A DNA stretch of 64,000 nucleotides from assembly GCF_050948215.1 (NCBI RefSeq), contig NC_135161.1:4663411-4727410 (forward strand). The letters run 5' to 3'. This document shows, piece after piece, positions 23,807-36,518 of this stretch. The notes beneath the pieces are model-generated. The model made no database searches and had not been told where the DNA came from. It saw only the letters and a program-made list of their open reading frames with translations. The translations under genes were made by a program, and so were the position numbers. This DNA comes from Halictus rubicundus. Its lineage: Eukaryota > Arthropoda > Insecta > Hymenoptera > Halictidae. The first letter of the stretch is position 1. Each line of letters opens with the position of its first letter.

Positions 23807-24900
23807 CACACTCCCCCCGAGTGTGTGTGCACACAGACACGATAATTCCGGTCTGTTACATGAGGGATGTTTTAATGTTTGTACATGATTGCGCAGGTGG
23901 CTTAAATTCTAATATGTACAATCGGTGCACAACTACACTACAATACATTTTGCCTTAAACCTATATACGCAAGATATTTACAACTTAAAGCTATAGCTTT
24001 ATTATAATATGTCAGTAATGATTAGACTGCATATATATTTATGGAAAATAAAAATTGTCAGCATCAATTGCAAGATACAAGAGCCACATAGACATTTGAA
24101 TTTATTCTCATAGCTGAAAATAGTTCAACGGTGTTATCATTGTTTTCATATTCCATCTATTCCCTTTTCACGCAATATTTCAAAATGTAATGGAACTGCA
24201 TCCAATTGGCCCAGCCGTCTTCGCTCATTTCACACAGACTACATGTGTCCAAGCATAGAACACGTATCCAGAGAGGATATCTTCTCTACTCTGAGCAGCA
24301 TACACGGAACAAAAGTTTTGTCTGTTTGTCTCTGGCTGCGACAAGGGCAGCACCATCGCAGCTACGAATTGTCAGCCAATCAATGCACTGCAATTTTTAC
24401 GCGTACCTCGTCTACTGAGAATTCTGTGGTCTGAAATGCTGTCAGTACGAGAGGCAGGACTGTGTTTTGTTCCACGGTGTCGCCGCAACAATGAATGCAG
24501 CACATTATCAGCCTTGCTTATTCACGATTTCGATGATTCGCGGATGTGTTTGTGACCAACATTACGGAGCATCAATTCTATAAGCGAGAGCAATTGTTGC
24601 CGTGATTTTTTGAAATATTACTTTCCTTAATTTATTTTAATATTTATTATAGAATTTTATAATTTCGTCGAGACGCTTCCGAAAGTAGTAAAACAAAAGT
24701 ACAGTAAGTTACAGTACCTATTACTATCGACGGATCGTTTTGGTGAACTCGAAATATTTTCTGAGCTACTTTGTACATGCATATAACCAAGTCTACATCT
24801 TTCTTTTGTTTACTAAGCCCCTCGGTGGAGAGCGAGAAGACAAAAGTATCGTGACAATTAGAGTTCGATGCGATTTGGAAATAATTGGAAATAATTCACG
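23807..24900. other. Intergenic 5' region of USP16/45
   Basis: Contains a (GT)n-like AGTGTGTGTGCACACAGAC, one end of a TAGACTGCGG-family MITE at about 24,022-24,115 (AAAATAAAAATTGTCAGCAT), a GAGAGGATATCTTCTCT palindrome at about 24,272, and, close to 24,900, AT-rich sequence likely to be 5' UTR. No gene is supported. Confidence 0.5.
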
Positions 24901-27900
24901 ATGAGCAAAAAACGTACTCGACAACCAGACGCAAATGAAGAGCTCATCGAAAGATCAAGCGATTCTTGTGACGAATCCAGTTCTACAGGTTAGAAAATCT
25001 TTTTATTAATAATGAATAGATATTTTTACGAAAATTACAATTGTTAGTAGGATAAACGTAGAGAAATATACTCTGATCAATTGAACGATATGTATTTAGT
25101 TATCCTATAATTAATTTGTAATTTCCTTCAACACTGCACCATGTGACTGGATTTAATTTCCATTGCATAAAGAAACTTTTAAAAACGAAATTTATAACAC
25201 GTTCATAATATTTGATATTTTTTATTTCACTGTACCTACTGAAACTGTTAAGGAACATAGATTTGAAAAACATAATTAAAACTTAAATTTTGAGAATATT
25301 AACGAGAAATAAATTTTATTTGCCCAGGTAATTTCTTAAATTTATATTTTTATAGGTAATAAATGTCCACACATTGCAAAAGCAGTGAACTTCAACAAAG
25401 TTAAGAAGTACATCAATAAAGTGGGAAGCAGTGTGGAATGTTCAGATTGTAAAAAAAATAAAAGTAATAGTTTACAAACAAATGAGGAGGTATTTCTATA
25501 GTAAATAAAATAAAAACACTGTTTTGATGTTAGTACATTGTATTCAAGAATATCAATGATTTTAGGCCTCCACAGAAAGTTCTACAATATTTGTTTGCTT
25601 ACTGTGCGGTCATCAAGGTTGTAAAAAAGAAGAATGCGAACATGCTATGGAACATTACAAGAAACCGCATAGCGATTGTCATTATATAGCTGTTAACACT
25701 CATTCTTGGGATGTTTGGTGTTACGAATGTAATGCAAAAGTTACTATTAGTCATAGGTATCTATAAAAAGAAACATGTACATTAGTAAGCATATTTGTCC
25801 ATGGTATTACATATGTAGAAAAATTGTGTAGTTCCTGCAGTTGCTAGAATGCATTTTACTTGTGTACGGCTAGACTATACGATCAATATTTTTAGGAATA
25901 AACTCCAAGAGACAGTGGAGTTTGTTAAACGGGCTGCCACAGTGAATCGTGTCTCACCGCAAACTAACACAGCATTGTGCCAGTTCCAGAAAGAGGCTGT
26001 AGACACAGATGTACAGAAAGAAAAAGTTTCACATGATAATCTTCCTAAAGTTGGAGTATGTTCATGTTTTAATACTAACTTTGATGTGTATTTTGGAGAT
26101 AGGTAATCATTTTATATTGTACCAGGGGTTAATGAATTTGGGAAACACCTGTTTCTTCAACGCAGTTCTACAATGTTTAGCGCAGACGCCATTTTTAGTG
26201 AAAGTACTCAGTGATCTAAATCTTCCTGGACAAAAGTTTGTTCTACCAGGAGGAAAGCATAAAGTCGCTGATAGCTCGGAGGAAGTCAATTTAGTAAGTT
26301 ACAATAAAAACCAAATGTTATCGATCTATGTTAAAAAAAATTAGAAAAAAACGGTAAGTAAATAATTGTTAAATTGTTTCAGCCTCCCATAGAGGGTACC
26401 TTAGAAAGTTGGGGTAATTTTACCTCGGTTTTATACACGACGCTAGTTGAAATGCAAAATTCGGATGGGCAAAAATGTTATCGCCCGTCGGAATTGTTGA
26501 ATTCATTCAAAAAGAAGACGATGCAGTGTATGGATGGAGGTCAGCATGACTCGCATGAACTTCTCAGGCATCTTTTAGAGCTAGTTAGGAACGAGGACGT
26601 CAGGGTGAGAGTTTTTTTTTCTCTTTGAAAACCGTACAAAGTCGACGAATGAATTCGACATTTTCTGTCTCCGATAAATTTCTATGTGTAAGTAAAACTG
26701 TGCTTCCTGTAACATTTAGAGATATCAGCTAGTAATTCTAAAGCAAATCGGTTTAAATCAAAAAACGAACCCCGAGGTAGTAGAAAAGAGTCTGAAGTCC
26801 CGTATAAAATTCTACGGGAATCAGGCGAGCGCGAGATTACTTGGACCGGAACCAGTTTTTCGTGGAGTTTTGGTATCTACGTTGGAATGTCTCGACTGTC
26901 ATCATTCTTCGCAGAGTACAGAGCCTTTCCTAGATCTAAGCTTGTCGGTAATGGCAGACAAACCGCAACCACGAATTGTAAAGTATGAGGCCTTTTTTCG
27001 AACATCAATTACATATAAATTAATCACATCGAATTCATAGAAACGAACCAGCTCTTTCCTTCATCTTGTATTAAATGTGCTTACTGTACTGTAATAGATA
27101 ATACAATAATATATTTTGTTATTTAAGAAGGAAGAACAGCGCTTACGAAGACACCTTCGATATCCTGGAGAATAATATCTCGCGTACACCTTCGAAGCAC
27201 CAATTATTAAAGAAGGAAAAGAAAGCCCGAAAAAATCGAAGAAGTAAAATACAAGAACCTCGCGACTATAGCAACGATACACCTAACAAGAGCAACATTA
27301 TCGAAGAAAATAACGGCAGCATAATTGAATCAGGTATCTCATGTACTATTACTATGCTCTATTTTATCGCGTAATATTTTTTAATTTTATTTCATTGGAA
27401 AACTAATTTCTTTTTACAGAGGAAAGCGACGCGGATGTAGAAGACAACGTAGAAATCGAAGCATTTTTCCCAGAAATCGTTGAATCTGGCTATAGCTCGG
27501 AGAAACAGTCCACTTTAGCTAGTCCCGCTTCTCCGGCGACTGATCCATCGAAAGCCGACGAAATAATGAACAAAACGGCACTAGATAATTATTTACAGTT
27601 CAGACCGATAAACAATATTCCTCCGGTTCAAGAATTCTTTAATACAAACTCATCGCATAGGTATGTTGATAATTGTGCTAAAGTACAATTCAGTCCGATA
27701 AAAAATCTTTCTCCAATCGAAGACTTCTATAATAGAAATTCGTCGCATAGGTATGTTAATCGCGAAGAAGAGAAGCAAAGAAAACCATTGTTTCCGCTTC
27801 GGTACTTGTTTTTAATTCGGTGATTCTTCATTTGTTTCTCCAGTCTACATCCGACAGATATTACTATAAAAGATCTATCGCAGACAAAAGTTCTAAATAG

Positions 27901-30605
27901 ATTAAACAACTCCGACAGCCCAATAAACGAGACCGGAATCCAGACTGGATTTTCTTTATCTACTTCTTTAACGGTGAACCCGGATTTAACCAGTCCAAAA
28001 GAACCAGCTGTTAACTTGAGCTCAGCCACGTCGAAAGAAAGTTCCTGTAGTCCCATTCTCGCTTTCAAAACTAGTGAAAACGCTATAGAAAATATTGAAA
28101 GACCCGCATCTAGATTAAATTTAGTGGAATCTGTTTCTCATAACGAACAGGAGGATGCTGCGTACAATCAACGGTATGGTCCTTTCTTCGTTCAAAAATT
28201 TTCAAAGCAGACTTTCCGTTAAGAAAAATCACAAGACGCGATTAATTTGTTTTTAAACGACAACAGAGGAAGAAGAAATGCAGTGGAATACTCGAACGAG
28301 GTCTGTAATGGTGTCAACGGAATTTCTTATGGAATTTCGAAAATGGGTCTTGGTAATCAAGCGTCACCTATCAGATATACAACCAAGGAAGGAGAGTGTT
28401 CGATACAGTCCTGTTTAAATCAATTTACCGCTTTAGAATTAATGGATGGCAGCAATAAAGTTAGCTGCGAAGCTTGCACAGCGAGAGAGAGAAAGGTATT
28501 GCAATGTCATCTACAATTCGAATAATTCCAACATAGTTTTCGAATACTTTTCTGTGGGATAGTTTTCAGTAGATATACATATGTTTTTGTATATTTTATC
28601 TTCTAACGAGACTGTTGGAACACGTACTCGTAGATAAAATGCATCGATCGTGTAATTTAAAGTATCCAAGCGAGGGTATTGTATTGTTTCAGGTGAAAGA
28701 AAACTGCAAAATGATATGCACACCAAGTACGAAGCAATACTTGATATCTCGAGTACCTGCAGTTTTGATACTTCATTTGAAACGATTCCAAGCACAACGA
28801 ATAGATTTTCGAAAAGTAACGAGGCACGTCTCGTTTCCAATACTGCTCGATCTATCACCCATTTGTAAGAATCATAAAAAACCGAAAATGTATTCACTGT
28901 ACGGAGTCGTTGAACACAGTGGAACTATCCATGGTGGGCATTACGTTGCTTACGTGAAGGTAATTTCTCAATTTTTAAATAATAAGACAGCATAACATTA
29001 TCAATAGGCTGCGGATTTTTATGCAAAATAAAAATTGTTTGCATTGACTGTAAGAGACCGGAGCCAAATAAACATACAACCTTGCTTCCTCTAGAAATTT
29101 TCTGGACTTGGAAATAATATACTGACATCCTCAAATTTTTGTAATTTCATCACTGTTTTAAATTTTACCTATCCAATTTTGTTATAAATGCATAAAATCT
29201 GAAGTCTAATTGCATTATCTAAATACGTTAAAATATCTACAGTAACGTTAGTTATACATTATATCCATGTTCATTACAAGTTAGGTCAACTGTATATAAC
29301 GCTTGAAAACTATTATAATATTGACCTCTAGTTCCATGTACATGTAGATGTACTTACATTATTAGTAAATGAAAGTTGTGACGCTTCACAGTTGACGAAT
29401 ATATTATTTTTGCAGTCACGTTCACCATTGACATCGGATGATCCTCGATGGTCCTTCTTGCCATCGAAGGATGCACAAGAGACTGAAGAAAGCTCATCTT
29501 CTCAGAGTTCAGATTCTGAGGGTGAAGAAGCAGCAGCTGCGAGTCACCAAACCACGGTGGAACCTCCTCCAGGAAAATGGTATTACGTTTCCGATTCTAG
29601 GTACGTATCTCTAAAATATTTTCTCTATTGAATTTATTGTTCTGAATACTTTCAAGAGTACCAATCACGCGAACACAGTGGATAGGAAAATGATTACTCA
29701 CATATACAAGGTGATTCACCCAACGTTTGCACCTAAAATATCTTTGTTGTTTTTAAATATACGTCAAATGTCTTAAAGACCAGGTGAATGGTTCAGTGAG
29801 GCTCACACGATACCATAAAGATAGTTGTTTTTGTTACCTTTTTTTTTCTCTTAAATTTCAAGGTCACCTTCATTTTTTTAAACGGGACCACCCCTTTTTA
29901 AACACCTATAATGATCGTCCCTTTCAGTAGGAATTCAGTGACTATAATTACGAACATTTATGAAATACAGGTATTCTGCTCTTTGGTATTTTAAATCTTA
30001 TACGTTTCCTCTGCCTGTGACCTTGAATAACCTTGAGTAATTATAGTCACTGAATTCCTAATGAAAGGAACCATCATTGTAAGTGTTTAAGAGGGGGTGG
30101 TCCGATTAAAAAACAGAGGTGACCTTGTGATCTCTAAGAAACAAATATTTTTATGGCACCGTGTGAAGCCCATTGAGCCATTCAATTTTGACCTTAGGAC
30201 ATTTGACGTATCTTTAAAAACAACAAAGATATTTGAGGTGCAAACGTTACGTGACACATCCTGTATATACAATATAAACAAAATTTCTATGTTTCTTCAG
30301 TAATTGCTTTAACATTGATAATTCTGTTGAACGATTAATGGTAATAATAACAATAATAATAATAATAATCTCGTCTTACAAATATGCTGTGAAATTCTTA
30401 ATGACAGTGTGCATCTGCAACAATATTTCGAGTCACTTACATTCATCAGATAAATTAAGACGATTTTTGATAGAATGCTATATCCTGTTCTGGGCACGAA
30501 CAGTCGAAAACTTATAAAAATTTCTCTTATAGAGTAACGGAAGTCGACGAAACAACCGTACTGCGAAGTCAAGCTTACCTTCTCTTTTACGAAAGAATAC
30601 TTTGA
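24901..30605 (+). CDS. Usp16-45: Ubiquitin-specific protease 16/45
   Basis: Cysteine deubiquitinase; USP16 acts on histone H2A and USP45 on DNA-repair factors. Fourteen exons: 24901-24988, 25356-25489, 25566-25756, 25896-26055, 26126-26293, 26383-26604, 26720-26982, 27128-27333, 27420-27750, 27844-28173, 28267-28495, 28693-28959, 29416-29600, 30533-30605; phases all agree, 948 residues. A ZnF-UBP domain spans about 31-140 (CPHI, CSDC, CLLCGHQGC, CEHAMEHYKKPHSDCHY). The Cys box is GLMNLGNTCFFNAV with Cys200; the His box is GTIHGGHYVAYVK with His857. A long disordered acidic/Ser insert lies between them. The C-terminus AYLLFYERIL is family-typical. Exon 9 holds a 90-bp tandem duplication with a repeated splice donor. 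MITEs sit in the last two introns. Confidence 0.95.
29005..29208. mobile_element. hAT-type MITE (TAGACTGCGG family) in USP intron
   Basis: Starts TAGGCTGCGGATTTTTATGC, continues CAAAATAAAAATTGTTTGCA, and ends with the inverted GCATAAAATCTGAAGTCTA. Inserted in the intron 28,960-29,415. Confidence 0.8.
29706..30264. mobile_element. Palindromic MITE in last USP intron
   Basis: Left end ACAAGGTGATTCACCCAACG is mirrored by ACATCCTGT at the right; inverted arms of about 200 bp or more include TTTGTTGTTTTTAAATATAC and AATTCAGTGACTATAATTAC with their complements. Noncoding. Confidence 0.88.
30338..30370. repeat. (AAT)n microsatellite
   Basis: Array of AAT/AAC triplets just upstream of the last USP exon. 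Confidence 0.85.
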
Positions 30606-33483
30606 ATTTTCTTCCATAGAAACTACCTGGAATACCGAGCGTGCAAAATTATAATTTTAGAACAAAGTAAAAGATCTCAAGCTAACAACAGAACACCTCG
30701 ATTATTTGAACTAATTTCGAGTAACGCCATGATTTCGAAACAATCGTTCTTAATGCAATATATTATCGTGATTGAATATATAATATATAGTATGCCTTTT
30801 TATCAATTAAAACTACAACACAGATCGGTTCTCATTATACATGTCTAAGAGTGTTTTAATTACTTTAACATCTCCATTATCTTGAATTATAACGAACAAA
30901 GTTTGTTTGTAGTTTTAAAAAAGAAATAATATATAATATATATTACAGTTTCCAATTTTGGCTGCCTTATTTTTTTTTAAGGGAGTTACATTAAAAACAA
31001 ATAAATAGATATCGAAAGAAATGGAGACGTTAACGTTGTTGAAGTAAAATAAACAAACTGTATTAAAGACTACAATGTTACTGTATTAACACACATTTTT
31101 ATTTCCTATTTTTAAAAAACTATTACGGTCTCTATTACATGATTTTACTACTTGAATGTATTTGTTTTACACGATATTTGGAATATTAGTAGAGATAACG
31201 ATTGTCGGTGATGTTGAATGACGGTTTTACTTTGATACTTATGTGCTGTAAAATGATGTTGCTTCAAATAAAAGTGACTACAGATTCAAAGTGGCATAAA
31301 AATACAACGCTTCAATGAGATTATGAATACGAACTTCACTCGTTGTAAAAATAATGCAGTTTTAAAAGCTATAAGATTTAAATACCGCTCGTGATTAGAA
31401 CGATATCGAAAAGTTTCTGCTTTAGCAGGGGTCTGAAATGAATTTCTCCCATAATCATTGCGATCGATAGAGTTTTATTCGATTTGTCCAGCATCATAAT
31501 GGAGTTTACATTCGGTTACATAATACAAAATTTTTCTATAAATACTGTTCGATTAATCGAAACTGCTTTTGTACTTTGAACGATTTTGTATAAATATATA
31601 TTGTAATGTAACACGCAAACGCGGAGATAAATCGAAATACACGTAAACAGTGAAAGTAACAGCGATTGTTATTCTAACACGTAATTAACAAGCATTGGCT
31701 GTTGAGATTTTTAATCGAAATTTGTAAGATATTCTCAGTTGCTAGACTGAAACTTTCATTTCACTAAGGTCGCATTTGAATTAAAAAAAAAACTATTTAT
31801 AACGAACAGATACCAGAATGTTCTAACATTTACATGTTCTAATTGCATTTACAGTAATAAATTATCTTGAAGTACAAAACACTTGGGTTTTATCTTTGTT
31901 TCTGAAGGTGTTATTCAGAAAAAGAAAAGCCTCGCAACATTTAATTCATTTTTATCCTTCTATTTACAGATTAAAAGATATAATACAAAGCTGTTTGGTA
32001 TATTTAACGACCAAGAACACAGTTAAGAGTTCATTATCATTGCCTTCCAAATTTTTTTTCGATTTATATACAGAATCTACATATATATGTAGATATATTT
32101 AGAAAGAAACACAGAAAGTCATTTTGATTTTTACGTAGAGGTAAAAAATTTCGTCAAATAGTATATACCATATCTACAATGTATATGTATACATACATGA
32201 TGCTCAAAAAGTCCTTCAGTTATTTATTTGATACGGAATGATGTATCTCTTATTATCAAACAAAAATGAACAAATTTACATTATTATCAACAATACTTTG
32301 ATGAAACATTTTACCGGACGTGAAATTCATACAAATATGTGACGAAGATCTTTTTCAGTTTTCACATAAGCGTTTTTCATAAAAATTGCTACATTGTATA
32401 AAAAGACATGGATCCCAAAAATGTAGAATTCCATTTAAAAAATCAAGCTGCTCTTCAAATCACTTTGAAAACGAGAAAACGATAACGTTATGTAGTTTAT
32501 TCTAACAATTTTTATACAGACAATGTAAAATTACCATTTTTTCACGAAGTCAATAGTTTGGGCAATAAGCAGGTTAATAAAACGGGCATGCACCGTGAAA
32601 TATTTGTATATACATAAATACAGACTATTTGAAGGAGTCCGTATATAAAGTTCATACCGGTGTAATTTGATTAGCATAAGTGGAATTTAGTTAAATTTAA
32701 AGTAATAAAAAAGTTTGTATAGACCTATTTTTAGTATATTACAGTATTAAAATTGGATCATTGATTTCGTAAATTCGTAACAGAAATTTTAACATTGACA
32801 TTTATGGAATAAATAAATTATTGTAATCGTAAACATGATTTTTAACTAAAAACAGTAACACAGAATAAAATAAAAACGCTAATAAAGCATAATGAGCAGT
32901 ATGCTTGCAAACAAGAAATATTTTTGAACATGGGTATATGAACCTTCTTTATTTACTCAATCTCCTTCAAACGTTTTTACAACCTGTCCACTAGTACATA
33001 CGGGTACTCGTTTGTTTTATTATGTGCACCACATATACTTTGAAATTATTTACTTATTTTTACACACAGTAGTAAGTAGGAGTAAAGTTGAATTAGCTAA
33101 ATTAAAATAGCATTAATTGTTTTGATCTCAATAATGGTTCAATTGCAATTCACTACTAGTTCAACTATCCACGATTTGTTTCGATAACGATGCTCTATAA
33201 TAAAGTACAAATTCTCTATACAGCTTCGAAATAATTACTATTTTACTGCATCATTAATCGGTATAGTATTGTAACAAAATATGCACTTGAACTTTGCCCT
33301 CTTTAACAAAGATTACAATAATTATCCCTGTAAATATAAGATACTTGTTTTTATATCACAGTTCTGTATAGACAATACTTACACATATACAGGTCTTTCC
33401 TGCGAACACTGTTAATCAAAAATCCTTTCGACTTTGCACGTAAAAATGTTTCGCCCGAAACAATAGAGAAAAGACAATATCGT
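30606..33483. other. AT-rich gap between convergent genes
   Basis: No ORF with protein-like composition on either strand. It must hold the 3' UTRs of USP16/45 (AATAAA at 31,000) and of TAPT1 (TTTATT at 33,017, AATAAA on the minus strand). No recognisable transposon was found. Confidence 0.6.
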
Positions 33484-35699
33484 TTACTGTGTAATCGTTC
33501 CTTTGTCAACGTTCTCCAAATTTTCTAATGTTTCCTCCTTCAAGACTGCCTCGTTCAAACAGACATTGTTCAAGCTGATCGAGCTATTCGAAAACATCGC
33601 AGTGGCTAAATTTGTGCTCTTCGACTCGGCGTTGGTTCGCGTACGATCTTTCGAAGATGCAACCGTAACGTCCGTATACGTATCTTCCGAATGCGAGGAG
33701 ATGATATCGCAGGCCTTGCCAAGAATTATCAGACTAATTAGGATTCTGAAAGCTATTAAAATTAGGTAGGCCAGAAGCAACAGAATGATGTTGGCTGCTT
33801 TCGGCGACGGCGTGATGGTCGTAGAAAGCACTCTCCCTATCGCAACGCCCAAGGGAAGAGGGATAAAACCCATTCGACGAGCTACCAAATCTGACGGATC
33901 AGAGAATGCAGTTTCCTGTCGTGGCTGAGCCATATCGTAGGCTAAACTTATCGTATAGTCTCTATACACGGTGGAAGGAAGTTCATTGAAGCGAGTTATG
34001 AACGCATGCTTTACCTGAAAGTATCAATTTCAAGTCAACAATCGACAACAATACAAAGCTGAAAAATGGAATATAGATCTTATGAAAAGGCGAGTCTTCC
34101 TCTCTCTCTCTCTCTCAATATGTACCCAATCAACAAGGACTTCTGCAAACAATAACATTATACAATCCGGTAAGAGCACTGCGAGACGCTCCGATTTCCA
34201 GGCATACTCTTTCATCGTTTGAAGAGTCACAGCAAAGAGAAGCATCATCAGATGAAAACGTTCTCTTATATCTGCACAAGACAGTTGAAACAGATTATTT
34301 TTATCGAATTTCTTAAAGACAGAACCCTTTAGCTCGACGAACTGAAACAGAAACGCATTTCGTGAGTTGTCGTTCATTAGTAGCAGCTGTTCATTAGTGC
34401 TGATTTTATCATGTATCGAGTGTTACCAATCGCTTACATTATTCGACATCATTATAGTAAGCAGAGCTTTGTTGCTGCTATTTATTGCTACATTGAGAGT
34501 GGTTGCTTGGAAGAGTACCAATATGCTGTGCAATACTGTAGAAACAACATTTAGGAACATATCCAACATAGTTCTAATCATTCATTAGACAATTCATTTC
34601 TCATTAGATAAAGGATACAAACATAGGTAATAGCGAACAGTAAATGTGGCAGAGTACCCAGATGCTGCGATCCTGTTTGCGTCTTCGACCCAGGCTCTGT
34701 AGCAGTCCACAAGAGAGCATCTATCGTGTCCTGGCCAAAGGCACTGAACAATCTATCTCCGACTTCCAACATATTATAAAATATATATAGTTTGATTACT
34801 GATTGACTCTTCACCAAATGATACATCATGGAAGTGTCCACTTTCCAAGTAACTATCCAACAGCAAATCACCAGAAACCCTTTCAGTAGATCGCAGATCT
34901 CTGCAGGTCTTAGACGTCTCTCTCCAGCCCTCGAATTATCCCTTTTCTTGCTGGATCATGAATCATTTCATATTTAATATATTATCGATCGTTTACATAA
35001 TACAGTGAGACAAACTTACCCGAAACAGTACCACAGAAGTCTTGCGATTACCGTCCATAAGGCCATTGTAAATCGTAATGGTAAAAATGTGTAAACAAAT
35101 AGAAAGGAGTCTGCACACTGGAATAGAAAATGGATGAGGAAGCTTCTAACATAGCCGACTATGTTTATCATAAATTGCATAAGCGGAATATAGAATAGAA
35201 TGATATAGACATTATCCTTACTTGTAGGAATCCATAGGCCATGAATTTTTCAACTTCCCTTGGAATTTTCATAAAAGAATATACCTTTTCCCTTCTTGCG
35301 GAAAATCTTTCCTCGTCATATTCTAATTGATATCCTCGTGTCAATTCAGTTTGCAAAAATTGTATGAGAGGCACACCTAAAAATCATCTTAATATATATA
35401 TTGAGTATTCGATAATTTGGAAAAAACTTTACGAAGAAGATTTTCCTGTGTATTAGTAAATTCGCACATAATCTATTGAATTAAAAATATATAGCAACGT
35501 TGGCTTATCTATGAAGTTTATTTAAAGAAGGCATTATCGGTTCCCATTGAAAAAAATTACCTTGTTTCTTTTGACGACGTTTACCAATGCCCGATTGGTT
35601 TTTCACATCTTCTATTTTATTTTTAACAGATTGTTTCGTTGTCTTGAATTCCGTGTACTTTTTCTCGCTGTAATTTTGCCAATTTTCATTAGTACTCAT
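33484..35699 (-). CDS. Tapt1: TAPT1-family multi-pass membrane protein
   Basis: Transmembrane anterior posterior transformation 1 homologue, a conserved membrane protein linked in vertebrates to cilia, Golgi and skeletal patterning. Exons in transcript order: 35699-35561, 35376-35222, 35117-35020, 34950-34619, 34535-34438, 34341-34126, 34014-33484; 522 residues in continuous phase. Family signatures: ELTRGYQLEYDEERFSAR, then IPREVEKFMAYG, SMMYHLVKSQSVIKLYIFYN, MLEVGDRLFSAFGQDTIDAL, QATTLNVAINSSNKALLTIM, FVELKGSVFKKFDKNNLFQ and DLVARRMGFIPLPLGV. Several hydrophobic segments occur. The N-terminal 60 residues are Lys/Gln-rich and lack similarity to known motifs. The C-terminal 70 residues are Ser/Thr-rich and look disordered. 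The ATG at 35,699 begins the first exon. A (TC)n run lies just inside the last intron, at about 34,100. The ciliary role is family knowledge, not visible here. Confidence 0.95.
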
Positions 35700-36518
35700 T
35701 GTTTCTGTTTAGTTTCTCGTTCTTGTGTCACCACATAACGTCAACTTCGTCGTTTCATCAACACCAATTTTATCTTTCTTTCTTGCATGAAAAAAGTTTC
35801 GATTATTTAAATTTTATTCTTCATTAATATTCTCGGAAATTTTTACAGTGCACATATTTAATTTATGATACACACTGTTAATTGTCATGTAACCTAAACG
35901 TAGAAAACAGAGGGTATAATTTAGACCGGTCTATGAACAACAAGTATACCGACGGTCAAAATATTGTCCAGTTAGCCTAGTTGCCATTAATCGCACCTAT
36001 GATCACATGTAGGTCGAAGTCGAAGCAAGAATCACCTGTGACTTTGAAAGAATTGGACAGAATTGAGTAATTGTCAAATGTTGAAAGTCGACATTCCCAT
36101 CTATGTCGCGTCATATTCTATGGAACTGATCGCAGCGCGAGATTTGAATTCAAAAGAGCTTACATTACCTATTCTACAAAAATTTCATTCAAACATAATG
36201 GGGAAAGCGTGAAGTATAAAGTCCCAGGACATTTTTATATATTTCTTGAAAAACACTTTCCATAAATTTAACACGTCTTTATTTTACATTTGTTTTTAAA
36301 TTAAAATATCGTGCTCTCTACTTACAATATTCGGAATGATATGCTCGATGCACATATAGAGTAGAAACTAAAAGCTATAAATTTAAGTAACATACAGTGA
36401 ATTGTTATTCGAATTCGTTCACGGATAAACTAATCAGCTGGTTACAAATAAAACTCTATGTTTCCTCTGTCGTGATCGCCGATCATTCAGTAATGTCGAA
36501 TGTCGTGTGTGTGCCCGG
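35700..36518. other. Intergenic spacer, TAPT1 promoter and real-time 3' end
   Basis: No gene seen. A minus-strand AATAAA (TTTATT at 36,278) about 240 bp after the real-time stop is a likely polyadenylation signal; the rest should include the TAPT1 promoter. Confidence 0.5.

Noticed and set aside
28615..28692. ORF extension upstream of the USP His-box exon
   Set aside because: It is intronic: the acceptor GTTTCAG at 28,692 gives the phase-consistent join to the previous exon.
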